64,000 nucleotides of DNA from Aceticella autotrophica (GCF_017357865.1 NZ_CP060096.1:1661001-1725000); one strand, 5' to 3'. Positions 1 to 10,092 are shown, counted from the stretch's first letter. Made by a program: numbers and translations. The notes: a model not told the origin generated them from the sequence alone.

Positions 1-815
1 AAAATATTATCTCCTCCGGCCATATCTATCATTTTTGCAACATATGAACCTCCTGTTGGAACATAAACCATCCCTTTATAGATTTGACCCCATGCTACTT
101 TTGGTTTGTTTTCTTTTGGAACCTTATCTTTTATTTCATTGATTTTTTTCACAGCATTGTTAAAGAAATCAGACGCCTCTTTATCTTTATCATAAAAAGC
201 GGCAAGAAACTTTATCCATTCCAGTCTGGCTATTGGGTCGTTCTCAAGCCATTCATTATCAACAGCATAAGGTACTCCGAGTTCTTTCAATTTTTTGGGA
301 AAATCCTCTGTACCTGCCATACCTGACTGAGTATACAAAAAGACTACGTCTGGAGAAATCTTTGTTATCTCCTCATAGTTTGGTGCCGAATTCTGACCCA
401 AATATTTAATACTTCCATTTTTCAGTCCTTGTTTTATCTCATCTATATACCACTGTTTTTCCGGTGTTGTAACACCTACCACCGTATTCAGGACACCTAA
501 AGGACGCAAAAGTGCAGCCTGCGTTGTTGAAGCTGTAATAACCTTTTTAACTGGCGTGTAAATAACCGGTAAATCCTTGTACTTATCAGGAACTTTCTGC
601 CCACGTAATACAAGAAGCATTTCTCTGCCGTCACCGTCAGTAACTTTTTTTATTCCATCAGATATACTCTCTATCTTGAAACCCTTTGCATATTGAACAT
701 TTATTTCGGACTTTGCAGCCGTTTTCTCTTGAGTCTTTTCCTGTGTCTTACAGCCAGTTAAAAGCAAGGCAGCTATAAAGCAAAAGATTAAAATATATGA
801 AATTGTTTTTTTCAT
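1..815 (-). CDS. ABC transporter substrate-binding lipoprotein (BtuF/FepB type), C-terminus off the window
   Basis: The gene starts at ATG 815 and runs off the left edge, leaving about 271 residues. The N-terminus is a lipoprotein signal (MKK, hydrophobic stretch, LLLTGC lipobox). It is followed by the two-lobe periplasmic-binding pattern of COG0614: a strand with VITASTTQAALLRPLG, then KISPDVVFLYTQSG, then a long helix and a second lobe with KVAWGQIYKGMVYVPTGGSYVAKMI. It should sit on the outer face of the membrane and deliver a chelate (corrinoid or ferric complex) to an ABC importer encoded further left. The cobalamin riboswitch immediately upstream makes a corrinoid, or cobalt-related ligand, the favoured substrate; that is inference. 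The ribosome site is GAGAGGAG. No gene lies between this start and the riboswitch. Confidence 0.85.
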   Translation of the reverse strand, partial: MKKTISYILIFCFIAALLLTGCKTQEKTQEKTAAKSEINVQYAKGFKIESISDGIKKVTDGDGREMLLVLRGQKVPDKYKDLPVIYTPVKKVITASTTQAALLRPLGVLNTVVGVTTPEKQWYIDEIKQGLKNGSIKYLGQNSAPNYEEITKISPDVVFLYTQSGMAGTEDFPKKLKELGVPYAVDNEWLENDPIARLEWIKFLAAFYDKDKEASDFFNNAVKKINEIKDKVPKENKPKVAWGQIYKGMVYVPTGGSYVAKMIDMAGGDNI

Positions 816-924
816 TATAATATTAAACTCCTCTCTACACAAATTCAATTTTTTAGTTTTTATAACTATCATACGCCATATTTCAATATTTCAAAATCCT
901 TCTCCATAAATTTCATAATACATA

Positions 925-968
925 AATAAGCTCCGATTACAGCCTTTTACAGTCATAACCGGAGCTTT
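925..968 (-). terminator. hairpin between cobalamin riboswitch and lipoprotein gene
   Basis: An 8-bp perfect stem AAGCTCCG/CGGAGCTT (967-960 with 935-928) lies between the riboswitch and the lipoprotein start, where an expression platform would be. The T-tract after it is weak (ATTTATG), so it may be a poor terminator or an anti-antiterminator rather than a classical terminator. Confidence 0.45.
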
Positions 969-1023
969 AAAACAGAAATCTCCCTCATATACCGTTCCCT
1001 CCCCTCCGAAGGCCAGTTTAGCA

Positions 1024-1180
1024 TTCAGGCAGGTCTCCTGGCTCTGATATCATCCTACTCCCGTTCCTTCCCGGTTTCCCAGTGGAATTAATACGGTTTC
1101 GTCCTTCATTACAGTAGCAGGGGCTGCAGCGGATTTTCACCGCTTTCCCTATTAAGCTTAAAAAGCACCTGATGCTCTTG
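1024..1180 (-). promoter_or_regulatory. cobalamin riboswitch
   Basis: Read on the minus strand, the conserved blocks occur in order: AGGTGC near the 5' end, GGGAAAGCGGTGAAAATCCG, the CTGCAGCCCCTGCTACTGT core, CCACTGGGAA, and the closing B12-box GAGCCAGGAGACCTGCC. This is the established AdoCbl-type aptamer. It sits upstream of the BtuF-like lipoprotein and would switch it off when cobalamin is plentiful. Confidence 0.93.
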
Positions 1181-1204
1181 TTATTTAATTTTGCCTTTAA
1201 TTAA

Positions 1205-1233
1205 TTTTAAACTATAAATTACGGTGTTGTCAA
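1205..1233 (-). promoter_or_regulatory. sigma-A-like promoter of the cobalamin riboswitch transcript
   Basis: TTGACA (1233-1228), a 17-base spacer, and TTAAAA (1210-1205) on the minus strand place the transcript start about 20 bases before the first conserved riboswitch block. The -35 is perfect and the -10 is imperfect. The site lies just past the selB stop codon, so the lipoprotein gene is transcribed apart from the sel operon. Confidence 0.55.
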
Positions 1234-1268
1234 GTAGTTATCAATTTTGTACCATTAAATTTTTATTC

Positions 1269-3140
1269 TTAATACAGTATCCTTATATCGCCAACTTTCT
1301 TTGTAAGTTTTATAGAATCAAAGTATTCAAGAATACTTACAGCATATTTCCGGCTTGTTTTTAATAAATCTCTATATATTGCAAGCGTTATCTCTTTATT
1401 TTCTTTAAGATAATTTGTCAAAATATCTTTTGCCTTTAAGAAATTATTTTCAGTTAAAAATATTTCTTCATTTATTTTAATAAGTCTACCTTCATTTATC
1501 AAATACTCAAATACAGCAGCAACCTTTTTATAATCCGGAAATTCTGTTGGTTTTGGTACATTATATCCTGCATTTTCATATACCTTCATAATTTCATTTT
1601 TAATAGTTTCCTGTTCAGGTGTTAGAACTATATTATAACCCCATAAGGAAACAAATTGTCCTCTGATTTTTATAATTTTTTCTTCTACCATTAATTCTAC
1701 AATAAATTCGTTTAAACTGCTTTTAAAATCTTTAAAAATCTTTGATTTAAATTCCTCTTTTGGCATGCCTTCTCTTAGAGGATTATTTTTATGGTACTGT
1801 GTTAAAATATTTTTTGCATTTTTACATATTTTATCAAAAGTTTCCTTATGATATAAATATCTAATGCCATTTTTATTAAGTTTAATAATTGACATATTAG
1901 CATTTATAATTTTCTCAAGATTTGAAATCCCGGCCATTCTTTCAATTTCACTAAAAGCGACAGGTAAAATAGAATTAGAAATTTTCTTTTCTATTAAAAA
2001 ATTCATACCAAATTTTTCAATTTTTTTTAATTCCTCTATAACATCATTTTTAAATCTTTTGTGTTTTAACGGGTTTGAAACAAGAATTATTCCACCACCT
2101 ATTGTTATCATTGGTGAATATGTTCTTATTACAAAATAATCTCCATTTAAAACTGAAACATAATTTTCAAGCAAAATCTGCGCATACGCATTTTCTCCGG
2201 CTTTTAATTCACTTTTATCAAGAAGAATAATCCTTCCAATTGTTTCGGAAGCACCTGTATAAAACCTTATTCTGTCCCGATTTTCTAATGTTTTAGAAGA
2301 TTTTAATAGTGATAACCTAACATCGATTATATTTGATGGTTCAATTGCGCCGGGCGGTGCAATAACATCGCCACGTTTTAATTTATCGGTATTAATATTT
2401 GCAAGATTTATGGCGGTTCTTTGCCCTGCATAGGCTTCCTTAACATCCTTATCATGTACCTGTAAATTTCTAACCCTGCTTTCAAGCATATCAGGATAAA
2501 CCATAACCTTATCGCCGATTTTAATCATGCCTGAAACTAATGTACCCGTTACAACAGTTCCAAAACCTGCTACAGAAAAAATTCTATCAATTGGGAGTCT
2601 ATATATGCCCTCCCCTATTTCTTTTTTAAAATTTTGAGCCTTTTCATCAATTAGTTTAATTAATTGGTTTATTCCTTCTCCTGTCACAGATGATACTACT
2701 GCTACCGGAGCATCCTTTAAAAAAGTATTAGAAAGCCCCTTTTTAATATCATCTTTCATCATATTTAACCATTCATCATCTACCATATCACACTTTGTTA
2801 TAACAACTATTCCGTTTTTTATTCCTAAAAATGATAATATATCTATATGCTCTTTTGTTTGAGGCATTATACCTTCATCTGCCGCAATGACAAGCAGTAC
2901 AATATCTATTCCATAAGCACCTGCAAGCATGTTTTTTATGAATTTTTCATGACCGGGAACATCAATTATTCCGGCTCTTATTCCAGAAGGAAGGTCAAAA
3001 TATGTAAATCCCAAATCGATTGTCATTCCTCTCTGTTTCTCTTCCTGCAACCTATCAGTATCCCGCCCTGTTAATGCTTTTATTAAAGCTGTTTTACCAT
3101 GGTCAACATGCCCTGCAGTACCAATAATTATGTTTTTCAA
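1269..3140 (-). CDS. selB: selenocysteine-specific translation elongation factor SelB
   Basis: SelB brings Sec-tRNA to the ribosome at UGA codons marked by a SECIS hairpin. The 623-residue protein opens with the GTPase P-loop [19 protein letters not shown], then switch [15 protein letters not shown] and the NKxD-type motif TKCD. EF-Tu-like beta barrels follow ([17 protein letters not shown]). The C-terminal ~250 residues have the winged-helix character that binds SECIS RNA ([12 protein letters not shown] and later repeats). The start is TTG at 3140, with GGAGGG six bases before it inside the end of selA, so translation is probably coupled. It is the last gene of selD-selA-selB. Two UGA-containing genes in this window (selD, fdhF) are its evident clients. 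Confidence 0.95.
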   Translation of the reverse strand: MKNIIIGTAGHVDHGKTALIKALTGRDTDRLQEEKQRGMTIDLGFTYFDLPSGIRAGIIDVPGHEKFIKNMLAGAYGIDIVLLVIAADEGIMPQTKEHIDILSFLGIKNGIVVITKCDMVDDEWLNMMKDDIKKGLSNTFLKDAPVAVVSSVTGEGINQLIKLIDEKAQNFKKEIGEGIYRLPIDRIFSVAGFGTVVTGTLVSGMIKIGDKVMVYPDMLESRVRNLQVHDKDVKEAYAGQRTAINLANINTDKLKRGDVIAPPGAIEPSNIIDVRLSLLKSSKTLENRDRIRFYTGASETIGRIILLDKSELKAGENAYAQILLENYVSVLNGDYFVIRTYSPMITIGGGIILVSNPLKHKRFKNDVIEELKKIEKFGMNFLIEKKISNSILPVAFSEIERMAGISNLEKIINANMSIIKLNKNGIRYLYHKETFDKICKNAKNILTQYHKNNPLREGMPKEEFKSKIFKDFKSSLNEFIVELMVEEKIIKIRGQFVSLWGYNIVLTPEQETIKNEIMKVYENAGYNVPKPTEFPDYKKVAAVFEYLINEGRLIKINEEIFLTENNFLKAKDILTNYLKENKEITLAIYRDLLKTSRKYAVSILEYFDSIKLTKKVGDIRILY

Positions 3141-3142
3141 TG

Positions 3143-4522
3143 TTAACCCTCCGTTATTTTTTTAACTGATTTGAATATGATATCATAATCATCCTCTAAT
3201 AGAGTCCGTACATCAAGGATTACTGCATCAGAAACGATTCTGCATATTATTGGTATATCCCCTGTTCTAAATTTATTTTCAATATCATTTGAACTTAAAT
3301 TATCTATTTCAATTTTTATACCATATGAAGGAATATCCTGTTCAGCCAGTGCACCTCCACCTGCCATTGAAGATATCTCAATTATATCAGTTTTAACTTT
3401 GTTTATATTAGACAGAATATCTTTAAGTTTAACCGCCCTTTCGTATAAAATATCCTTATTTAGTGTTAACATCTTCAATGTAGGTATAATCTTCTCAGGC
3501 TCATTATATAAATATATTCTCAGTATATATTCTAATGTGGAAAGACACATCTTGTCGACCCTTACTGCTCTTGTCAAAGGATGTTTTTTCATCAAATCAA
3601 TAAAAGATTTTTTTCCTACTATTATACCTGCCTGCGGACCACCTAAAAGCTTATCTCCGCTAAATGTAACTATATCCATACCTGCTTTAACAACTTCCTG
3701 CACTGTTGGTTCATATGGCAACCCATATTTGCGTAAATCAACTAATACACCGCTCCCCAAATCCTCCATAATCGGTATGTTATACTTTTCAGATATCTCT
3801 ACCAATTTTTCTGTAGAAACCTCTTCCGTAAAACCTATTAACCTGAAATTGCTGGTATGAACCTTTAATATAAGACCGGTATTCTCATTAATAGCATTTG
3901 TATAATCATAATCATGTGTCTTATTTGTCGTACCGACCTCTTTTAATATTGCTCCGCTTTGCAACATAACATCAGGAATTCTGAAAGAACCGCCTATCTC
4001 AACAAGCTGACCTCTTGAGACGATAACCTCTTTTCCTTTCGACATTACTGAAAGAGAAAGAAGAACTGCTGCAGCATTGTTGTTAACAACAAGTGCAGCC
4101 TCCGCCCCCGTAACCTCACATAAAAGCTTCTCAACAAGGGAATATCTTGAACCTCTTTTCCCATTTTCAATGTTATATTCAAGTGTAGAATAATGTGCTG
4201 TTACTTCCCATAAATTTTTTATTAATTCATCAGGAAAGATAGACCTTCCGAGATTTGTATGGATAACAACACCCGTTGCATTTATAACCCTTTTTAAATT
4301 GCAATGAGTATTTTTTGATAAATATTCCAAGATTCGCTTGACTATTTCCTGCTTATTTATTGTTACCTCAATATTATGAGATATTTTATCTCTATAATCA
4401 CTTAAAACTTGTCTGATTATTTTTACAACATAATCATGCTTATAGTTTTCAAGAAGTTTAATTATATCATTTTCTCTCAAAATTTCATCAACCGAAGGCA
4501 GTTTCTTAAATAAATTGTTCAA
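3143..4522 (-). CDS. selA: L-seryl-tRNA(Sec) selenium transferase SelA
   Basis: SelA is a PLP enzyme that converts Ser-tRNA(Sec) to Sec-tRNA(Sec) using selenophosphate made by SelD. Its 459 residues match the usual bacterial length. Family motifs are visible: [16 protein letters not shown] near residue 85, a glycine-rich PLP region, and [16 protein letters not shown], which carries the PLP lysine. The start is TTG at 4522 behind AAGGAGG. It is 28 bases downstream of selD and 2 bases upstream of selB, forming one operon. The tRNA(Sec) gene (selC) was not found in this window and must lie elsewhere. Confidence 0.95.
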   Translation of the reverse strand: MNNLFKKLPSVDEILRENDIIKLLENYKHDYVVKIIRQVLSDYRDKISHNIEVTINKQEIVKRILEYLSKNTHCNLKRVINATGVVIHTNLGRSIFPDELIKNLWEVTAHYSTLEYNIENGKRGSRYSLVEKLLCEVTGAEAALVVNNNAAAVLLSLSVMSKGKEVIVSRGQLVEIGGSFRIPDVMLQSGAILKEVGTTNKTHDYDYTNAINENTGLILKVHTSNFRLIGFTEEVSTEKLVEISEKYNIPIMEDLGSGVLVDLRKYGLPYEPTVQEVVKAGMDIVTFSGDKLLGGPQAGIIVGKKSFIDLMKKHPLTRAVRVDKMCLSTLEYILRIYLYNEPEKIIPTLKMLTLNKDILYERAVKLKDILSNINKVKTDIIEISSMAGGGALAEQDIPSYGIKIEIDNLSSNDIENKFRTGDIPIICRIVSDAVILDVRTLLEDDYDIIFKSVKKITEG

Positions 4523-4550
4523 TATTTTTTCCTCCTTGTTCTACATGGAA

Positions 4551-5585
4551 CTATTTTACATATATATCATATTTTCCTTTTTCAACAACCTCTCCAACTA
4601 TTTTGCATCCAAATTTTAACCTTTTATTAAGCCTTTCATAAAGTTGCTGTGCCTTATTTTTATCTACTGATATCAAAAGACCTCCTGAAGTTTGCGGGTC
4701 AAATAGCAAATCCGATATGGCATCATCAGCATTTTTTATAAAAAACTTATTTTTAAGATAATTTTTATTTCTATAAGCACCTGCCGGTATAAGCCCCATA
4801 GCTGCAATTTCCTTAGCTCCTTCTATAATAGGTATTGCATCAATATTAAATACGATACTTACATTTGAACCATGTGCCATTTCATAAGAATGTCCCATAA
4901 GTCCAAAACCTGTAATATCTGTGCAGGAATTAACGCCTACATCAACCATAATCTCTGCTGCATCCTTATTTAAATACTTCATTACCTCAACAGTGTATGA
5001 AAAAACATCTTCTGGGCACATTTCTCCTTTAAATGCTGTATTTACAACACCACATCCAATAGGTTTAGTTAATATAAGTATATCTCCCGGTTTAGCATTG
5101 CTATTTTTAATTACCTTGTCAGGATGTACAATTCCTGTTACACAAAGCCCATATTTAGGTTCTTTATCCTCAACCGAATGACCGCCTGCTATAAAAGCAC
5201 CTGCTTCTTTTACCTTATCATTTCCACCCCTTATAATATCTTTTAATATATCAAGATATTCTACCGGAAAACATACAATATTTAAAGCAAATACAGGTTT
5301 GCCCCCCATAGCATATACATCGCTTAATGCATTTGCAGCAGCTATCTGCCCAAAATCATATGGGTCATCTACAATCGGTGTGAAAAAATCTACTGTTTCA
5401 ATCACAGCTTTATCCTCAGTAACCTTATAAGCAACCGCGTCATCATTTGTATCAAGACCTACTAATAAATTTTTATCATGCGGGATATCTATATGACACA
5501 GAACCTGTGCCAAAGCCTCAGGGCCTATTTTTGCCGCTCACCCTGAACTGCATGACATCTGTGTCAGTCTTACTCTTTCTATCAT
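4551..5585 (-). CDS. selD: selenide, water dikinase SelD, itself a selenoprotein (UGA = Sec at codon 16)
   Basis: SelD makes selenophosphate from selenide and ATP. A conventional ORF would begin only at residue ~25, losing the catalytic segment. Reading back to ATG 5585, which has GGTGAG before it, adds MIERVRLTQMSCSSG-(UGA)-AAKIGPEAL. The UGA at 5540-5538 falls exactly where the family has its catalytic Cys or Sec, and the following Lys is the catalytic lysine. Read through, the protein has 344 residues, the normal SelD length. Downstream motifs fit SelD: GLDTNDDAVAYK, DFFTPIVDDPYDFG, CTDITGFGLMGH and DPQTSGGLL. A hairpin with a GGTTC loop follows the UGA. It is first in selD-selA-selB. Confidence 0.93.
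5495..5511 (-). promoter_or_regulatory. candidate SECIS hairpin of selD
   Basis: The stem GGCACA/TGTGTC (5511-5506 with 5500-5495, one G.T pair) has a five-base loop GGTTC and begins about 27 bases after the UGA. Bacterial SECIS elements sit just downstream of the UGA inside the coding region and carry G-U at the loop tip. The fdhF hairpin in this window has the similar loop GGTCT. Confidence 0.65.
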
Positions 5586-5595
5586 ATCCTCACCT

Positions 5596-6234
5596 TCAAT
5601 CCACAGTAATTTTATCTTTAATCTGTTCAAAGAGCTTTTGTCCAATCCTTGGTACATTCATTATATCATCAATCTTCTGGAATTTTCCATGCTGTTCTCT
5701 AAAATCTATTATCTTCTGTGCTGTAACCGCACCAATCCCTGGTAATGAATCAAGTTGTTCTTTTGATGCGGTATTTATATTAATTTTACCATTATTACCT
5801 GCAATATTTACTGATGAATTACCTGTGTTTGAGCTCTGATTCCCTGGATTTTCACCTATTTTTGTTACTTTTATCATTTGCTCATCCTTTACTTTTTCAG
5901 CAAGATTCATATTTGAAAGGTCTGCACCTTCTATAACTCCACCAGCCAATTTGATCGCATCATCAATTCTGTCTCCTTCTCTCATTATATACACTCCGGG
6001 AGATTTTACAAGACCTGTGATGTAAACCTTTAATTCTTTTTTTGAATCAAAATTTTTTATCGTTTCATTATTCCCCTTGGAGTTATTTGACACACTACTT
6101 TTAGCCGTAGCCGTTTGTACTTTAATATCCTGCTGATTTTTACTCCTTTCAACTATAAAATATCCTGAAATACATAACGCAATACATATTAAAATAATCA
6201 CAGCATATTGCTGCTTTTTAGAAAAATTAAACAT
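5596..6234 (-). CDS. comEA: ComEA-like competence DNA-binding protein (TM + SLBB + helix-hairpin-helix)
   Basis: This 212-residue protein has one N-terminal membrane anchor (residues ~10-28) and a low-complexity Ser/Asn linker. A SLBB domain follows (VYITGLVKSPGVYIMREGDRI, residues ~70-120), then a second linker and a C-terminal double helix-hairpin-helix (NINTASKEQLDSLPGIG, then DDIMNVPRIGQ). This is the classical ComEA architecture: a membrane-anchored, outward-facing receptor that binds double-stranded DNA during natural transformation. No comEC or comEB lies next to it; the gene ends only 10 bases before the selD start, probably by chance clustering. Its own transcription may drive the sel operon downstream. 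Confidence 0.9.
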   Translation of the reverse strand: MFNFSKKQQYAVIILICIALCISGYFIVERSKNQQDIKVQTATAKSSVSNNSKGNNETIKNFDSKKELKVYITGLVKSPGVYIMREGDRIDDAIKLAGGVIEGADLSNMNLAEKVKDEQMIKVTKIGENPGNQSSNTGNSSVNIAGNNGKININTASKEQLDSLPGIGAVTAQKIIDFREQHGKFQKIDDIMNVPRIGQKLFEQIKDKITVD

Positions 6235-6357
6235 AGCAACACCTCAATAATTTATTTTTATATTAAATAATTTCTATAAAATTATTTAATTTCCTTTTTA
6301 TTTTTAAAATTTTTTGGTATACTTTTAGTATAAGTGTAAAATGGAGGCTGCATATAC

Positions 6358-7623
6358 ATGAAAAAACTCATTATATTAATTTTAATTCTATTTTTTGCAT
6401 TAAGCAATATACCCAATGTCTATGCTGTAGAAAATAAACCTGAAATATCCGGACCAACAGCCGTATTAATGGAATTTTCAAATGGGCAGGTATTATATGA
6501 TAAAAATATGCATAAAAGGATGTATCCTGCCAGCACAACAAAAACCTTAACAGCAATTATTGCAATTCAAAAGGGTAATCTTGATGATATTGTAACTGTA
6601 AATGATGATGTAACAAAAATAGACGGTAATTCAATGTACCTTGTACCCGGAGAGCAACTTACCTTAAGGCAGCTTTTATATGCCATGCTTCTTGAATCTG
6701 ATAATGATGCAGCTGTTGCTATTGCAGATCATATAGGAGGCAATATTAAAGATTTTGCTGAAATGATGAATCGAAAGGCTAAAGAAATAGGCGCAAAAGA
6801 TAGCCATTTTGTAAATCCAAATGGTCTACCAGACAATAATCATTATTCAACACCCTATGATATGGCTTTAATTGCAAGATATGCTATGCAAAATGATATC
6901 TTCAGGCAAATCGTCAGTACTGTTCATTATCAAATACCGCCAACAAATAAATACAATAAAATAAGAGATTTATGGATCAGCAATAAACTTATCAAACCGA
7001 CAAATTTCCATTATGATGGTGCAGATGGTGTAAAAACTGGCTATACCGTTGTTGCAAAACAGGTACTTATAGCCTCTGCCACAAGAAATGCTCATAGATT
7101 AATATCCGTCATTATGGGTGATGAAGGCACTAATATATGGTCAGATACCATAAAGTTATTAAACTATGGATTTGATAACTTTAATCTGGTTAAAAAAAAT
7201 GATAACAACGAAATAATTACATATGCAACAATAGGTAAGGTAAATTTTAAAGTACCTTTGATTGCCAAAGAGCCTTTTTATTACATTGTTAAGAAGGGTG
7301 AAGAAAACAATATAAAATCAGAAATTGTCTTAAATAAACAGCTAAAAACACCAATCGAAAAGGGATCTGCCCTTGGATATATAAAATATAGTTTAAATGG
7401 CAGTGAAATAGGACGTGTTCCACTCTTATCAGGCGAAAATGTTTATAAAAATCTAATGGGGACATATTACAATAAGGATAGGTCAATTGTTCTAAATAGC
7501 AATGATAATATAATCAATTACCTGAAATTTATTTCAGGCTTATTAATTTTATTTATCGCAATCGCCATATGGAGAAAAAAAAGAATAAGATCTAAAGGAA
7601 ATTATATTTTTTCAAAAGATTAA
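6358..7623 (+). CDS. D-alanyl-D-alanine carboxypeptidase (PBP5/DacF family)
   Basis: The enzyme trims the terminal D-Ala of peptidoglycan stem peptides. An N-terminal signal peptide (residues 1-24, ending VYAVE) is followed by the S11 peptidase motifs: SxxK in MYPASTTKTLTA, SxN as SDN in LLESDNDAAV, and KTG in DGVKTGYTV. A second beta domain follows, then a C-terminal membrane segment (YLKFISGLLILFIAIAIW) and a basic tail. So it is membrane-anchored at the outer face. The length (421) fits DacF/DacB. It stands alone on the plus strand, with GGAGG before the ATG and a terminator directly after. DacF-type enzymes act in spore cortex formation in Bacillus, but this copy could equally be the vegetative one. 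Confidence 0.93.
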   Translation: MKKLIILILILFFALSNIPNVYAVENKPEISGPTAVLMEFSNGQVLYDKNMHKRMYPASTTKTLTAIIAIQKGNLDDIVTVNDDVTKIDGNSMYLVPGEQLTLRQLLYAMLLESDNDAAVAIADHIGGNIKDFAEMMNRKAKEIGAKDSHFVNPNGLPDNNHYSTPYDMALIARYAMQNDIFRQIVSTVHYQIPPTNKYNKIRDLWISNKLIKPTNFHYDGADGVKTGYTVVAKQVLIASATRNAHRLISVIMGDEGTNIWSDTIKLLNYGFDNFNLVKKNDNNEIITYATIGKVNFKVPLIAKEPFYYIVKKGEENNIKSEIVLNKQLKTPIEKGSALGYIKYSLNGSEIGRVPLLSGENVYKNLMGTYYNKDRSIVLNSNDNIINYLKFISGLLILFIAIAIWRKKRIRSKGNYIFSKD

Positions 7624-7646
7624 AGAGGGCTTTCCCCTCTTTTTTA
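7623..7646 (+). terminator. intrinsic terminator after DD-carboxypeptidase gene
   Basis: A short stem AGAGGG/CCCTCT with a small loop, immediately followed by a run of T, begins at the stop codon. Confidence 0.85.
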
Positions 7647-7668
7647 TTATCCCCTAAATATTTATGAA

Positions 7669-8322
7669 TTATTCTAAACTGCCTCCTACCCTTATTTCAT
7701 CAAGGTAATTATAAATTGTATATCTGGATACACATAACATTTTTGCAACATAATCTATAGCACCTCTTATAAGAAATGTACCTTTTGCATCAAGAAGTTT
7801 TACCATATTGACTTTTTCTTCTTTTGTCATAAAATTAACGGGTTTACCATAATTTTCTATTGTATTATTAACAATATTCTCTAAAACATCATTAACATTG
7901 CCACCATAGGATTCAACAGCTATTTCTTGTTCACTATCGTTAATATCACAAAGTTCTTGCAATGTATTTTTTACCATGATATACTCGGAAATATCTATAT
8001 TTATACATAAACATCCAATTGCTTTTCCTTCCTCATCGTAGATGTAAATAATTGATGATTTTAATATCTTGCCATCTTTACTTTTACTCTTAAAATTAAC
8101 CTCCGATTGTGTATTGTTTGCCTTTAAAGCTTTTAAAATTGCCTCTGGAATAGGACTCCCCTTCTCCTTACCGGTTATATTTCCATTTTCAACATCTAAA
8201 ACCGAATTTTGAAAATTGGAAAAATCATACAGAATAACCTCACAATTTCTTCCAAAAGTCTTTGCAATACCTTTAACAATTGGTACAATACCTCTTAATA
8301 CAGGATGTATTTTCTGCGGCAT
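7669..8322 (-). CDS. PAS-like (YheO/DauR family) transcriptional regulator
   Basis: The 217-residue protein has an N-terminal YheO-type PAS domain (RGIVPIVKGIAKTFGRNCEVILYDF, through IIYIYDEEGKAIGCLCINIDI). The C-terminal helix-turn-helix (GAIDYVAKMLCVSRYTIYNYLDEIR) is of the HTH_22 kind. DauR in Pseudomonas, of the same family, represses D-arginine catabolism; the ligand here is unknown. The gene is monocistronic, between two terminators, with AAGGAAGAGGG before the ATG. The neighbours (a cell-wall enzyme and rsfS) give no clue to the target. Confidence 0.85.
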   Translation of the reverse strand: MPQKIHPVLRGIVPIVKGIAKTFGRNCEVILYDFSNFQNSVLDVENGNITGKEKGSPIPEAILKALKANNTQSEVNFKSKSKDGKILKSSIIYIYDEEGKAIGCLCINIDISEYIMVKNTLQELCDINDSEQEIAVESYGGNVNDVLENIVNNTIENYGKPVNFMTKEEKVNMVKLLDAKGTFLIRGAIDYVAKMLCVSRYTIYNYLDEIRVGGSLE

Positions 8323-8397
8323 TTTGATCCCTCTTCCTTATAAAAAATATAGATTAAAATTATTTAAACATTAAATAATTTTTGTAATAGTATCCTT

Positions 8398-8442
8398 ATG
8401 AAAAACCCCTCGTAACCAGAATAATTACAGGTTCGAGAGGCT
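8398..8442 (-). terminator. intrinsic terminator after rsfS
   Basis: On the minus strand a long imperfect stem (CCTCTCGAACC paired with GGTTACGAGGGG) is followed by TTTTT. It closes the nadD-yqeK-rsfS transcript. Confidence 0.85.
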
Positions 8443-8461
8443 ATACTTTAACATGATTATA

Positions 8462-8824
8462 CTAATCTAATACAAAATTGTCAAGCAGCACTTCTTTTGC
8501 ATCTCCCCAAAGTCTTTCAAGAGAATAAAATTCCCGTTCTTCTTTCATGAAAATGTGTACAATAACATCGCCATAATCCATTAAAATCCATCTTCCACTT
8601 TTATATCCTTCAATATGATTTGCATTTATACCTTTCAAAGCAAGCTTTTCTTCAATCTCATCACAAAGAGCCTTTACATGTGCTGTAGATGTGCCACTTG
8701 CAATAATGAAATAATCCGCAACAATTGTTAATTCCGCTACATAAAGAATTTTAATGTCTATTGCCTTTTTATCAATAAGTATATTAGCAATTTCCAATGC
8801 CATTTTGCCATTTTCTTTATCCAA
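8462..8824 (-). CDS. rsfS: ribosomal silencing factor RsfS
   Basis: RsfS binds ribosomal protein L14 and blocks joining of the 30S and 50S subunits when nutrients are short. The 120-residue protein shows the Iojap-family signature: VADYFIIASGTSTAHVKAL, then EGYKSGRWILMDYGDVIVHIF and EREFYSLERLWGDA. It is the last gene of nadD-yqeK-rsfS, 55 bases after yqeK, and is followed by a terminator. This order is widely conserved in Firmicutes; many Clostridia have an LCP (LytR) gene between yqeK and rsfS, which is absent here. Confidence 0.95.
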   Translation of the reverse strand: MDKENGKMALEIANILIDKKAIDIKILYVAELTIVADYFIIASGTSTAHVKALCDEIEEKLALKGINANHIEGYKSGRWILMDYGDVIVHIFMKEEREFYSLERLWGDAKEVLLDNFVLD

Positions 8825-8879
8825 ATTTTAACCCTCCATTTTATTAATTTTTATTCAAATAGTATGGTTATGCCTTCCA

Positions 8880-9461
8880 TTAAGTTCCATCCCCAAATTT
8901 AATAATCATTTCATTACGCGCCTGCACAGTCTTCTCATATAAAAGCATATTTCGTTTGACAACAGAAATGATTGTATTATTTAAAGCCATAATAACAGCC
9001 TTATTGATATCTTCTTCTGCTGCTTTTCTTAAAGCCTCTACTCCATCAAAATTTCTTCCCGGTTCTATGTAGTCTGCTAAAAAAATGATTTTATCCAATA
9101 ATGACATGTTGATATCTCCCGTTGTATGAAGTGCAACAGCTTTTTTTATATTCTCATCATCAATGCCAAAATATTCTTTTAAAAGGCAGGCACCTACAGG
9201 TCCATGCAACAAAGAGGCGGAATGCCTTAATACATCATTAAGCGGTATATTAAACCTTACTGCAAGTTTCAATAGTTCTTCATCAGTTAAGCTCTTTGCA
9301 CAGTCATGTAAAAGTCCGGCAATTGCTGCCTTTTTCTCATCTGCTCCATATTTTTTTGCAAGCTTTAATGCTGTTTCCATTACCCCCAGGGAATGTTTAT
9401 ATCTATTTGTATTTATAAGATTTTTAAGCTTATTTGCGTATTTTATCAATGCTTGATCCAT
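8880..9461 (-). CDS. yqeK: HD-domain hydrolase YqeK (bis(5'-nucleosyl)-tetraphosphatase, symmetrical)
   Basis: YqeK-family enzymes cleave Ap4A symmetrically to two ADP. The HD metal site is clear in its 193 residues: [16 protein letters not shown] supplies the first His, [10 protein letters not shown] gives the HD pair, and [11 protein letters not shown] and [12 protein letters not shown] complete the pattern. It overlaps the 3' end of nadD by 32 bases, so the two are translationally linked, as in many Firmicutes. Confidence 0.93.
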   Translation of the reverse strand: MDQALIKYANKLKNLINTNRYKHSLGVMETALKLAKKYGADEKKAAIAGLLHDCAKSLTDEELLKLAVRFNIPLNDVLRHSASLLHGPVGACLLKEYFGIDDENIKKAVALHTTGDINMSLLDKIIFLADYIEPGRNFDGVEALRKAAEEDINKAVIMALNNTIISVVKRNMLLYEKTVQARNEMIIKFGDGT

Positions 9462-10092
9462 TTAAACAATCACCTTTTTTATATAAGTTGCATTTTTCAA
9501 TATATCTTTCTACAGATTCTGGTAAAAGATATTTTATAGGTCTATTCTCATATACACGATTCCTTATATCTGTAGATGATATTGCAAGTGAAGGTACTGT
9601 AACTTCATATACATCCTTTTTGTATAGCTTTTTTATATAATCAAGTTTTCTTTTGATTGAATCTTGACCATATCCCGGTCTTGTGGCAGCCACAAAATTA
9701 CACAGCTTCAGCAACTCATTGGAGTTCCTCCATGTTAAAATCTCCAATATAGCATCTGCTCCTGTTATAAAATATAATTCCGATTTGCTTCCATATACAT
9801 TTTTTAATTCTCTAATTGTATCTATCGTATAGGTATAACCTTCCCTATCAATTTCAATTGTTGAAACTTCAAAATATGGATTAGTAACAGTAGCTAATAT
9901 TGTCATCAGATACCTGATTTTTTTATCTGTCACTTTCCGTCTAAATTTATGGGGAGGATTTCCAGCAGGCACAAAAATAACCTTGTCCAATTTGAATTTA
10001 TCTCTTACTGCTTCAGCTGTTACAAGATGCCCATAATGTATTGGATCAAAAGTTCCTCCCATTATTCCCAATTTTAAATTTTCTTTTAGCAT
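9430..10092 (-). CDS. nadD: nicotinate-nucleotide adenylyltransferase NadD
   Basis: NadD joins nicotinate mononucleotide to AMP in NAD synthesis. The nucleotidyltransferase motif [15 protein letters not shown] is at residues 9-23, and the C-terminal ISSTDIR motif binds ATP. Its 220 residues fit the family. It leads the nadD-yqeK-rsfS operon. In most relatives obgE lies just upstream in the same cluster; here the IS605-like element at 10.15-12.17 kb separates them, so nadD needs its own promoter or transcription from the element. Confidence 0.95.
   Translation of the reverse strand: MLKENLKLGIMGGTFDPIHYGHLVTAEAVRDKFKLDKVIFVPAGNPPHKFRRKVTDKKIRYLMTILATVTNPYFEVSTIEIDREGYTYTIDTIRELKNVYGSKSELYFITGADAILEILTWRNSNELLKLCNFVAATRPGYGQDSIKRKLDYIKKLYKKDVYEVTVPSLAISSTDIRNRVYENRPIKYLLPESVERYIEKCNLYKKGDCLNGSSIDKIRK

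Noticed and set aside
4551-5513. SelD starting at residue MAQVLCH
   Set aside because: That start removes the catalytic Sec/Lys segment. Reading through the UGA to ATG 5585 restores the normal length and has a ribosome site and a SECIS-like hairpin.
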